DNA of 43,946 bases from JAGQRJ01 sp041402045. Lineage in GTDB: Bacteria; Planctomycetota; J058. Location of the stretch: the NCBI GenBank assembly GCA_041402045.1, contig JAWKSZ010000072.1, forward strand, positions 1 through 43,946. The letters are read 5' to 3'. Positions within the stretch are counted from its first letter, which is position 1. The number at the start of each line of letters is the position of its first letter. The position numbers were made by a program, and so were the translations under genes. The notes beneath the pieces were generated by a model. The model worked only from the letters and a program-made list of their open reading frames with translations. It made no database searches and had not been told where the DNA came from. Positions 1-7,718 of the stretch are shown here, one piece after another.

Positions 1-294
1 CGTGCCCTCGAGCCGCGGGTTTCCTCGAGGCCGAGGCGTGGAGGTTCGGTCCCGGGCGGGCCGGGTCGACCCCTCTTGTCCTCTCCTTAACCCTCGCTTG
101 CTCCACGCTTTGTCCCGTGCTCGGGACCGGACGCGGACTCGTTTCAGACCCGCCTCAGGCCTGCCTCCGGAACCGAGACGCAAGGGCCGTAACCCTTTGC
201 CTGGAGGATGGCTGAGCGTGGCCCCGGGCTTGCGTCTCGTCCCCCTGGACGAGGGAACGCTCCGGGTGAGATCCGGGGCCGAGGAGGAAGCCGA
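1..294. other. Leader region upstream of the polyphosphate kinase gene
   Basis: I see no convincing gene in this stretch. An ATG at 208 is in frame with the downstream kinase, but the residues it would add look non-coding. The GTG at 295 has a much better ribosome binding site (AGGAGG at 282-287, seven bases before the start). The stretch therefore probably holds the promoter and 5' leader. No clear -10/-35 pair stands out. Confidence 0.4.
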
Positions 295-3200
295 GTGATC
301 CGCAAGGGCACACTCACACTCTGCGCGCTGCTGCTGGTCCTGGCGCCGGTCTGGGGTCAGGACGTCGCCGCGATCCTGGCCAGCGACCCGACCCGCTACA
401 CGGCCAAGGACCTGCCCGCGCTGCTCCGCGCCCAGGAGGCGGCCGAGGCCGCCGGCAACCAGCGCGCGGTCGAATACCTGGTCACCCTGCGCATGGTCGC
501 TCAGCTCCAGGACCCGAGCCACGGCACGCTCCGCGGCGAGGGCGGGCTCCCCCTCTCGCGGAGCCAGGTCGAGGCCGACCTGGCGCGGCTGCGCGAGAAG
601 CTCGCGCGGCTGCGCACCGAGGGCGCCGCCAGCGGCCCCGCGACCGCCGCCCGCGACGTCGAGGTCAAGGGCCCGGGCGAGTTCTTCAACCGCGAGCTGA
701 GCTTCCTCGAGTTCAACCGGCGCGTGGTGGCCATGGCCGCCGACGCCAACCATCCGCTCATGGAGCGCGTGCGCTTCCTCTCGATCGCGTCCGCGAACCT
801 GGACGAGTTCTTCTCGATCCGCGTGGCCGGCCTGCACCAGGACGCGCTCCACGGCACCGGCGCCGCGCGCAGCGACGGGGCGACCCCGGCCGAGACCCTG
901 GCCGCGATCGACCGCGAGGCCCGGGCGCTCGAGGCCGAGCAGCAGCGCCTGTGGAACGAGGTGCTCAAGCCGGCGCTGGCCCGCGAGGGGATCGAGGTCC
1001 TCGAGCTGACCGAGGCCGACGCCCGCACCCGCCGCGCGCTGGACCAGGTGCTCCAGCGCGAGATCCTGCCCAAGGTCGAGGTCGAGACCTTCACCGGCGA
1101 GGCCCAGCTGCGCGCGGGTCGCCCCCAGCTCGTGTTCGAGCTCCCCGGCGGCGAGCAGCGCGTGGTGCGCCTGCCCAGCGAGCTCCCGACCTGGATCGAG
1201 GTCCCGGGGCCCGAGGGCACGCGGCGCCTGGTGCGCACCCAGGAGGCGCTCCTCGCGCACTACCGTCAGGCCTGGAGCGCCCGCGGCGGCGCGGTGCGCC
1301 TGACCCAGAACCAGGACCTCTGGGGTCGCGAGGGCACCGCCGGCCACCGCTACGGCGCGCCGGTGCGGATCGAGACCAACCTGCCCCAGGACCTGCGCGA
1401 GGGCCTGGCCGAGCGGATCGGGCTGCGCGCCGAGGACGTCTACACCCAGCGCGAGGTCGGCCTGGCCGAGACCGCCGAGCTGAGCGAGCTCGTCGAGCGC
1501 TCGGAGCTGCGCTTCGAGCGGATCGCGGGCAACGAGACCAACCCCCTGGGCGCCCAGCCCTTCGAGCGGATCCGCGCCGGGGACGTGCTCCTGCACCACC
1601 CCTACGACAGCTTCGAGCGCGTGGTCGAGTGGCTGAAGGCCGCGGCGGTCGACCCCAAGGTCGAGGCGATCCGGATCTCGCTCTACCGCACGGGCATGGA
1701 CTCCAAGGTGATCGAGGCCCTCGAGCTCGCCGCTCGCAACGGCAAGCAGGTCACGGCCCTCGTCGAGCTCAAGGCGCGCTTCGACGAGCCCGCGAACGTG
1801 CACAACACCGAGCGCCTGCGCGCGGCCGGGGTCGAGGTGATCCACGGCGCCCACGGCCACAAGGTCCACGCCAAGATCGCCCAGGTCGTGCGCCGCGAGG
1901 GCACGAACCGCGTGCTCTACACCCACATGGCCACCGGCAACTACCACCCGGGCAGCGCGCGCTTCTACACCGACCTCGCGCTGCTCACCGCCGACCGCGC
2001 GATCGGCAGCGACGTGGAGAAGATCTTCGAGCAGCTGCGCACCGGGGGCCAAGGCCCGCTCAACCTGGAGAAGGTGCTCCAGGCGCCCTACACCCTGCGC
2101 TCGACGATCGTGCAGAAGATCGACGCCGAGGCCCAGGCCGCCCGCGAGGGTCGCCCCGCGCGGATCGTGGCGAAAATGAACTCGCTCAACGACCCCGAGA
2201 TCGTGCGCGCGCTCTACCGCGCCAGCCAGGCCGGGGTCGAGATCGACCTCGTGGTCCGCGGGCTGTGCACGCTGCGCCCGGGGGTCCCGGGGCTCTCCGA
2301 GACCATTCGCGTGCGCTCGGTGCTCGGGCAGTACCTCGAGCACAGCCGCGTGTATCAGTTCCACGCCGGCGGCAAGGTCGAGACCTATATCTCGTCGGCG
2401 GACTGGATGGCCCGCAACACCACCCGCCGGGTGGAGACCGCGGTCCCCGTGGAGGACCCCCGGCTCAAGGCCCAGCTCGACGCGCTCCTGCGCACCTACC
2501 TCCGCGACACCGCCGGGAGCTTCCGCCTGCGCGAGAACGGCAAGTACGAGCGGGTGCGCGCCGAGGAGGGCGTGGTCGAGAGCGCCGCGCAGCGCGAGGT
2601 CCGCGAGCGCATGGCCAGCGCCCCCGACCTGGCGTCCGCCGACCAGCTCGCCGCGGCCCCCGAGGCCTGGCGCCCGAACCTCGCGCTCCTCGACGAGGGC
2701 CTGCGCGCGCGCCACGGCATGGGGCTCGAGGTGATCGAGCACGAGGCCGCGCGCCTGGGCGGCGCCGCGCGGGCACGATCACCCTGCCTCGGGGCTGCTC
2801 GAGAAGGTCTGCAGCGAGGCCGCCGAGGCCGGCGTCGCGCCGACCCAGGCCCTGGCCGAGCTGCCGAGCCGCCTGGTCGCCAGAAGCGCGGCGACCCCCA
2901 GCGAGCGCTCCTCGCCGCCGGCAGCAAGGGTCGAGCGCCTGGGCGGCCGCGAGGCCAGGGCGTCGCCGAGTCGATCCTCGGGCGCTACCGCCGCGCCGAC
3001 CGCGATCGACTGGCGGCGCATGACCCGCGAGGCGCGGGCCACCAGCTCGCGGGCGCGGGCAAGTTCACCCTCGCGATCTTCCTCCAGGAGTTCGGCTACG
3101 CCCTGGCCAGCCGCGACCCGCTGCGCCTCGAGGAGTTCTTCGACTACGTCGCGACCACCGAGTTCTACATGGAGTACGGCCTGTTCGTCGCCGGCGCGAC

Positions 3201-3762
3201 CGCGGGCCAGGCGGGCTACACCCTCGCCTACCAGAAGTACCCTCAAGCCCTACCTCAAGCAGGGGTTCTTCCACCAGGTGCTCAAGAGCCAGCTCTCGCT
3301 GGCCGCGGGTCTGGCGCTGCCCCAGCTCGTGCACGGGACCTTCGAGGCTCAGAGCTTCGTGATCTCCCTGAGCTCCCTGGGGATCAGCTCGGCGCTGGTC
3401 CACGGCGCCATGGGGCGGATCTCCTGGGTGCGGAAGATCCAGGCCGCCAAGGGCGGCGTGCTGCGCGCTACGGGCTGGGTCTACCAGGCGGCGGAGCTGG
3501 CGATCGTGCTCACCGCGAGCAGCGAGATCGATCGCTGGGTCCACGGGCAGCTCGACCGCCGCGCCGCGCGGCGCGCCCTGGCCGAGGCCGGCGAGACCGC
3601 CGCCCGCGAGCTCGCCGCGGCGACCGACGACGAGGGCCGGCAGCGGGTATGCAGGCCACACGCCGGGGGCGCAGGAGCACTACCGCGTGTTCCTGTATCG
3701 CCCGCTGTTCGCGGCGCAGGAGAAGCTCCAGCGCCGGCTCGAGCCCGCCCTCGAGGACGTGA
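295..3762 (+). CDS. ppk1: Polyphosphate kinase 1 with signal peptide; reading frame corrupted after about 2770
   Basis: PPK1 reversibly transfers the ATP gamma-phosphate to polyphosphate. From the GTG at 295 the protein opens with a basic, hydrophobic signal-peptide-like stretch (MIRKGTLTLCALLLVLAPV, then WGQD). A roughly 100-residue linker follows, then the PPK N-domain near residue 129 (FFNRELSFLEFNRRV, NLDEFF). The C1 domain contains HGHKVHAKI, whose catalytic His is about residue 525, and YTHMATGNYHPGSARFYTDL. The C2 domain contains LEHSRVYQF with His about 683. The spacing of the two histidines (158) is close to that of the two active-site histidines of E. coli PPK1. The core ends near 2600. 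The frame stays open to 3762, but from about 2770 the sensible protein moves between frames, so the C-terminus as read is partly artefactual. A cytoplasmic start at the ATG near 493 would remove the signal, but it has no ribosome binding site. Family call is secure; export is inference. Confidence 0.88.
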   Translation: MIRKGTLTLCALLLVLAPVWGQDVAAILASDPTRYTAKDLPALLRAQEAAEAAGNQRAVEYLVTLRMVAQLQDPSHGTLRGEGGLPLSRSQVEADLARLREKLARLRTEGAASGPATAARDVEVKGPGEFFNRELSFLEFNRRVVAMAADANHPLMERVRFLSIASANLDEFFSIRVAGLHQDALHGTGAARSDGATPAETLAAIDREARALEAEQQRLWNEVLKPALAREGIEVLELTEADARTRRALDQVLQREILPKVEVETFTGEAQLRAGRPQLVFELPGGEQRVVRLPSELPTWIEVPGPEGTRRLVRTQEALLAHYRQAWSARGGAVRLTQNQDLWGREGTAGHRYGAPVRIETNLPQDLREGLAERIGLRAEDVYTQREVGLAETAELSELVERSELRFERIAGNETNPLGAQPFERIRAGDVLLHHPYDSFERVVEWLKAAAVDPKVEAIRISLYRTGMDSKVIEALELAARNGKQVTALVELKARFDEPANVHNTERLRAAGVEVIHGAHGHKVHAKIAQVVRREGTNRVLYTHMATGNYHPGSARFYTDLALLTADRAIGSDVEKIFEQLRTGGQGPLNLEKVLQAPYTLRSTIVQKIDAEAQAAREGRPARIVAKMNSLNDPEIVRALYRASQAGVEIDLVVRGLCTLRPGVPGLSETIRVRSVLGQYLEHSRVYQFHAGGKVETYISSADWMARNTTRRVETAVPVEDPRLKAQLDALLRTYLRDTAGSFRLRENGKYERVRAEEGVVESAAQREVRERMASAPDLASADQLAAAPEAWRPNLALLDEGLRARHGMGLEVIEHEAARLGGAARARSPCLGAAREGLQRGRRGRRRADPGPGRAAEPPGRQKRGDPQRALLAAGSKGRAPGRPRGQGVAESILGRYRRADRDRLAAHDPRGAGHQLAGAGKFTLAIFLQEFGYALASRDPLRLEEFFDYVATTEFYMEYGLFVAGATAGQAGYTLAYQKYPQALPQAGVLPPGAQEPALAGRGSGAAPARARDLRGSELRDLPELPGDQLGAGPRRHGADLLGAEDPGRQGRRAARYGLGLPGGGAGDRAHREQRDRSLGPRAARPPRRAARPGRGRRDRRPRARRGDRRRGPAAGMQATRRGRRSTTACSCIARCSRRRRSSSAGSSPPSRT

Positions 3763-5412
3763 AGCTCGAGAGCGACGTGGCGGAGGAGGCCCTCGCGCGG
3801 GCCGAGCGCGCCGGAGCGCCTGAACCATGCTCGAGGACTACGCCCGCCGCCAGCGCGAGGCCTGGAGAACCCCGAGCGCGCCTGCAGCGGGTGATCGAGG
3901 TGTTCGAGCGCGAGTTCCGCGAGGGGCTGAGCGAGGTCTACGAAGAGAACCAGCGCGGGACCCTCGTGTTCCAGCTCCGCGGCGACGGCGCGCCGGGTGC
4001 GCCGCTCGAGCGCTTCGTCGACGCCTTCGGCGACGAGCACTGGCAGGTCTCCCTCAACCGCCTCGAGACCTACGACGACCAGCACGCGGCCTACGACGCG
4101 CTCAAGCGCTGGCTCGGCCCCTCGCACCCCGAGGCCGTGGCCGCGGTCGAGGCCACCGACGCGCTCGTGCTCGAGCTCTTCGCCGACGACGAGCGGTTCT
4201 TCGGCGAGGCCGGCGAGGGCCTGCGCTCGGGCGGCTTCAGCGGCGCGCTGGACCGCGTCGCGGGCGAGTCGAGGACGACGCCCCGACCCCGGCAGAGCTG
4301 GGCCTGAGCCCGACCGCCGAGGACGCGCAGCCGGCGGCCCCCGCCGTGGAGCCGGTCGACGAGGCGAGCTCCCCGCCGCCGAGGAGGCCGAGAGCCCGTC
4401 GCGGAGATCGTGGACCCGCGCCGCGGCGCAGCCCCTGGACGCCGCCGCCCCGAGGCTCCCGCCGACGAGCTCGCGCTGGGCGAGGGTCAGCCCCTCGAGG
4501 CCGCCGAGGTCGACGTGGCGCTGGGCGAGGGGGCAGCCGCTGCCGGCGGCGCCCGAGGCCCCCGCCGACGAGCTCGCCCTGGGCGAGGGTCAGCCCCTCG
4601 AAGCCGCCGAGGTCGACGTGGCGCTGGGCGAGGGGCAGCCGCTGCCGGCGGCGCCCGAGGCCCCGCCGACGAGCTCGCCCTGGGCGAGGTCAGCCTCGAG
4701 ACCGCCGAGGTCGACGTGGCCCTGGGCGACGCCCTCGGCAGGCCGCTGCCCGCCGCCGCGGGCGCCCCCGAGGTCGACGCGGCCTTGGGTGAGGGGGCAG
4801 CCGCTGCCCCACGGCCGAGTCGCCGGTCGACGTCGCGCGGCGTGAGGTCGCGTCCGCGCCCGAGGTGCGGATCGACGAGCCGACCAGGGAGCCGACAGTG
4901 GGCGAGCTCGTCGACGCGGTCGACGGCAGGACGCGCCCCGCGCCGCGCCCGGGCAGCGCCGCGCCCGCGACCTCGCCCTCCCCCGGGCGCGTCCGGCCAC
5001 GGAGCCCGCGCGCCCGGGTCACCACTTCGAGCTCAACGTGCGCCTGCGCCAAACGGCGAGCTCCGCGCCGGTGTTCGTGACCTGCGCGACGCGCCCCTCG
5101 AGGTCCTCGAGGACGACCGGCTCGCGCTGGATCGAGGTGCGGATCCCCGCGCCCCAGGGCTACGTGCACCAGAGCAAGCTGGCCCGGGTCGGCGCGCGCG
5201 GCGCCGCGCGGATCGTGCGCGTGGAGCCCAGCCACCTCAAGCTCCGTCGCGAGCCCGGCATGCAGGGCTTCGTCCAGGGCTACCTCCTGGGCGGCACCGA
5301 GCTGCGGGCGACCGGCGTCCAGCGCGGCTGGGTGCGGATCGAGGAGCAGCGCGCGATCGAGGGCTACGTGGTGCGCGAGGCGATCGCGCTCCCCGCCGCC
5401 GCCTCGCGCTGA
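2776..5412 (+). pseudogene. Multiply frameshifted tail downstream of ppk1: membrane helices, repeats, two SH3-like domains
   Basis: Conserved-looking protein can be followed by changing frame about ten times. Frame 1 near 3060-3240 gives GKFTLAIFLQEFGYALASRD and a hydrophobic stretch. Frame 2 at 3241-3640 gives further hydrophobic helices (LSLAAGLALPQLVHG, FVISLSSLGISSALVHG, AELAIVLTASSEID). Frame 3 at 3690-4265 gives a helical segment (FEREFREGLSEVYEENQRG). From about 4440 to 4800 come repeats, and about 5020-5412 encodes two bacterial SH3-like units (APQGYVHQSKLARV, RGWVRIEEQRAIEGYVVRE) ending in TGA at 5410-5412. One junction is explicit: near 3240, TACCCTCAAGCC follows AYQK where one fewer C would continue into LKPYLKQGFF. 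Whether this is the C-terminus of one giant PPK protein or a separate membrane gene is unclear. It is either real decay or consensus error. Confidence 0.6.
4440..4800 (+). repeat. Tandem repeats of an acidic, about 34-residue unit
   Basis: At least three copies of a unit of about 100 bases encode variants of PADELALGEGQPLEAAEVDV followed by ALGEGQPLPAAPEA. Copies one and two are nearly identical at the DNA level; the third diverges (VSLETAEVDVALGDALG). The copies lie in different reading frames because of small indels, and G-runs such as GAGGGGGCAGCC versus GAGGGGCAGCC mark some frame changes. The unit is Ala/Glu/Leu/Pro-rich, consistent with an extended acidic linker between the membrane part and the C-terminal SH3-like domains. 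Confidence 0.7.
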
Positions 5413-5419
5413 GCCGGGC

Positions 5420-7576
5420 CTACTCTCCGAGCTCCTGCAGGCGCTCGCGCGCTGGCCGCGTCCACTCTGGCGGGGCGCGCTCGATCAGGACGCGGAGGTC
5501 GGCGCGCGCCTCCTCCAGGCGCCCGAGGCCGGCGTAGGCGAAGGTGCGGGTGAAGCGGGTCTGCCAGTTGCTCGGGGCGAGCTCGAGCACCCGCGAGTAG
5601 TCCTCCACCGCCCCGGCGTAGTCGCCCTCGCGACCCTTGGCGCTCCCGCGGTTGTGGAGCACGCTCAGGTCGTCGGGGCGCAGCTCCAGGCTGCGGTCGT
5701 AGGCGCGGATCGCGCGCTCGTCGTGGCCCGCGTTGGCGAGCACCCGCCCTCGGGTCTCCCAGAAGCGCGGGTCCTCCGGCGCGAGCTCGACCGCGCGCAG
5801 CGAGTCGGCGAGGGCTGGCTCCAGGAGCTCCAGGTCGCGCTCGAGGTCCGCGCGGTTCGCGTAGGCCAGGGCGTAGCCCGGGTCGAGCTCGAGGGCGCGG
5901 CCGAGGACCTCGATCCCGCGCTCGAGCTGCTCGTCGAGCTTGAGCGCGTGGGCCAGGCGCGCGTAGCGCCCGGGGGTCGGCTCCAGCTCGCAGGCGCGCT
6001 CGGTGGCGGCGATCGCGCCCGCGAGGTCCTCCCGCTGGTAGATCCGCGCCAGCCCCAGGTTCTCGTAGGCGAGCGCGGTGTCGGACCCCGCGAGCCCCGC
6101 CGCCTCGGCCTCGGCGGTCGCCTGCTCCAGGTCGGCGATCGCCTCGGGGTAGCGCTCGGCCTTGAGGTAGCAGGTCCCGCGGTTGATCAGGGACAGCGGG
6201 CTGGGGTCGGCCTCCAGCGCGCGGGTGTAGGTGGCGATCGCCTCGGCGTGGTCGCCCGCGTCCATGGCCATGCCCGCGAGCTGGTTCAGGAGCTGACCGA
6301 AGTCGGGGTCGAGCACGAGCCCGGCCTCGTAGGTCGCCTTGGCCTCGTCCAGCCGCCCCAGCCGGCGCAGGGCGCTCCCCAGGTTCAAGAACCCGTCGGC
6401 GAGGTCGGGGAGCCCGAGCTGCAGCGCGCGCCCGTAGTCGTCGGCCGCCGCCTGGTAGCGCCGCTGGAGGTAGCGCGCGTTGCCGCGGCGGAACCAGGGG
6501 AGCCCCCGCTCCGGGGCCAGGCGGATCGCGGCCTCGGCGTAGGCCTCGCTCAGGGCGGGCACCCCGACGGTGTTGACCTCCGCCGAGAGCGTGCACAGCG
6601 CGAGGGCCTGGGCCTCGCGCGCCGAGGGCGCGTCGGCGGGCTCGACGGCCGGCGCCGGCGCCGCGTGCGGAGCGTCGCGGGTGAACCACAGCGCGCCCGC
6701 CAGCGCTGCCGTCGCCAGCGCGGGCAGCGCGACCCAGGGCAGGAGCCCCCAGCGCGGGGCGCGCGCGGGCGGCCCGCCCTCCTGGAGCCGCGCGCGGACC
6801 GCCGCCAGCGTCGGCCGCTCCTCGAGCTCGTGCGCCATGCAGTCCAGGCACAGCGCGGCCAGGGCCGGGTCGAGCCCGGGCCGCAGCGCGGAGGGAGGGG
6901 CGGGGGTCGCCTTCTGGACCACCAGGCTCAGGAGCTCCCCGACCGAGGCCGCCACGAACGGCGGCCGCCCGGTGAGGCAGGCGTAGAGCGTCGCCCCCAG
7001 CCCGTAGACGTCGGTCCACGGGCCCGTGCGCTCGAGCTCGCCCTGGGCCTGCTCCGGAGCCCAGAACCCGGGGGTCCCGAGGAAGGTCCCGCTGACCGTC
7101 AGCCGCGAGTAGGACGCCTCGAGCTCGAGGGCCAGGCCGAAGTCGATCAGCCGCGGGCCGTCCGGGGTCAGGAGCACGTTGTCGGGCTTGAGGTCGCGGT
7201 GCAGGACCCCGTGGGCGTGGGCGTGCTCGAGCCCCTCGGCCAGCGCTCGGACCAGGCGCCGGGCGGCGTCCTCGCTGAGAGGGCCCTCGCGCTTGATCCG
7301 ATCCTGGAGCGAGCCGGCCTCGACCAGGGGGAACACCAGGTAGGCGCAGCCCTGCTCCCAGCCGTGGTCGAGCAGCGGGAGGATCGCCGGGTGCTGGAGC
7401 TTCTCCAGCGCGCGGACCTCGAGCTCGGCCCGTCGCTGACGGCGCTCGGTGAAGGGACCCCGTAGAACTTTCAGGGCGACCTGGGCCCCGTCGGGGCCCT
7501 CGGCCCGGTAGACCTCCCCCGCCCCACCCCGGGCCAGGGCGCTCAGGAGCCGGTAGCGGGCGACGTGCTGCGTCAT
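5420..7576 (-). CDS. Membrane Ser/Thr protein kinase with TPR sensor domain
   Basis: This is a PknB-type Hanks kinase of 718 residues with all catalytic motifs present. They are the glycine loop (LARGGAGEVYRA), the lysine in ALKVL (residue 36), HRDLKPDN (126-133), DFG (145-147) and APE (173-175). A single membrane helix lies at about 277-298 (WGLLPWVALPALATAALAGA), followed by a Pro/Ala linker. From about 340 to the C-terminus there are roughly nine or ten tetratricopeptide repeats. The predicted topology is a cytoplasmic kinase with an extracytoplasmic TPR array that probably binds protein partners or envelope ligands. The ATG at 7576 follows an AGG-type ribosome site. The gene converges on the ppk tail, with its stop eight bases from the SH3 stop codon, and diverges from the pseudokinase at 7719. 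The target is unknown. Kinase activity is a confident family inference. Confidence 0.93.
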   Translation of the reverse strand: MTQHVARYRLLSALARGGAGEVYRAEGPDGAQVALKVLRGPFTERRQRRAELEVRALEKLQHPAILPLLDHGWEQGCAYLVFPLVEAGSLQDRIKREGPLSEDAARRLVRALAEGLEHAHAHGVLHRDLKPDNVLLTPDGPRLIDFGLALELEASYSRLTVSGTFLGTPGFWAPEQAQGELERTGPWTDVYGLGATLYACLTGRPPFVAASVGELLSLVVQKATPAPPSALRPGLDPALAALCLDCMAHELEERPTLAAVRARLQEGGPPARAPRWGLLPWVALPALATAALAGALWFTRDAPHAAPAPAVEPADAPSAREAQALALCTLSAEVNTVGVPALSEAYAEAAIRLAPERGLPWFRRGNARYLQRRYQAAADDYGRALQLGLPDLADGFLNLGSALRRLGRLDEAKATYEAGLVLDPDFGQLLNQLAGMAMDAGDHAEAIATYTRALEADPSPLSLINRGTCYLKAERYPEAIADLEQATAEAEAAGLAGSDTALAYENLGLARIYQREDLAGAIAATERACELEPTPGRYARLAHALKLDEQLERGIEVLGRALELDPGYALAYANRADLERDLELLEPALADSLRAVELAPEDPRFWETRGRVLANAGHDERAIRAYDRSLELRPDDLSVLHNRGSAKGREGDYAGAVEDYSRVLELAPSNWQTRFTRTFAYAGLGRLEEARADLRVLIERAPPEWTRPARERLQELGE

Positions 7577-7659
7577 GTCCTTCCCTGGGCAGGGCCTAGC
7601 TCGACCCTAGCGGCGCCTGCCCACCCCCGCCCCCCACCCCGGGTCCATCCCCGGGCGCG

Positions 7660-7688
7660 TTGAGCGGGCGTGACATAGCCGCTAAGCT
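7660..7688 (+). promoter_or_regulatory. Possible sigma-70-like promoter of the pseudokinase gene
   Basis: TTGAGC at 7660-7665 and TAAGCT at 7683-7688 are separated by 17 bases, about 30 bases before the ATG at 7719. The match to consensus is 4/6 and 3/6, so this is weak. A similar GCTAAGCT sequence occurs just upstream of the LuxR-type gene at 31174. Confidence 0.25.
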
Positions 7689-7718
7689 CGTTTCAGGTAA
7701 GGCGGTTGGGGGGTCCCC

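Noticed and set aside
208..294. Upstream ATG for the polyphosphate kinase
   Set aside because: It would place an Arg/Gly-rich extension before a good signal peptide; the GTG at 295 has a near-perfect ribosome binding site.
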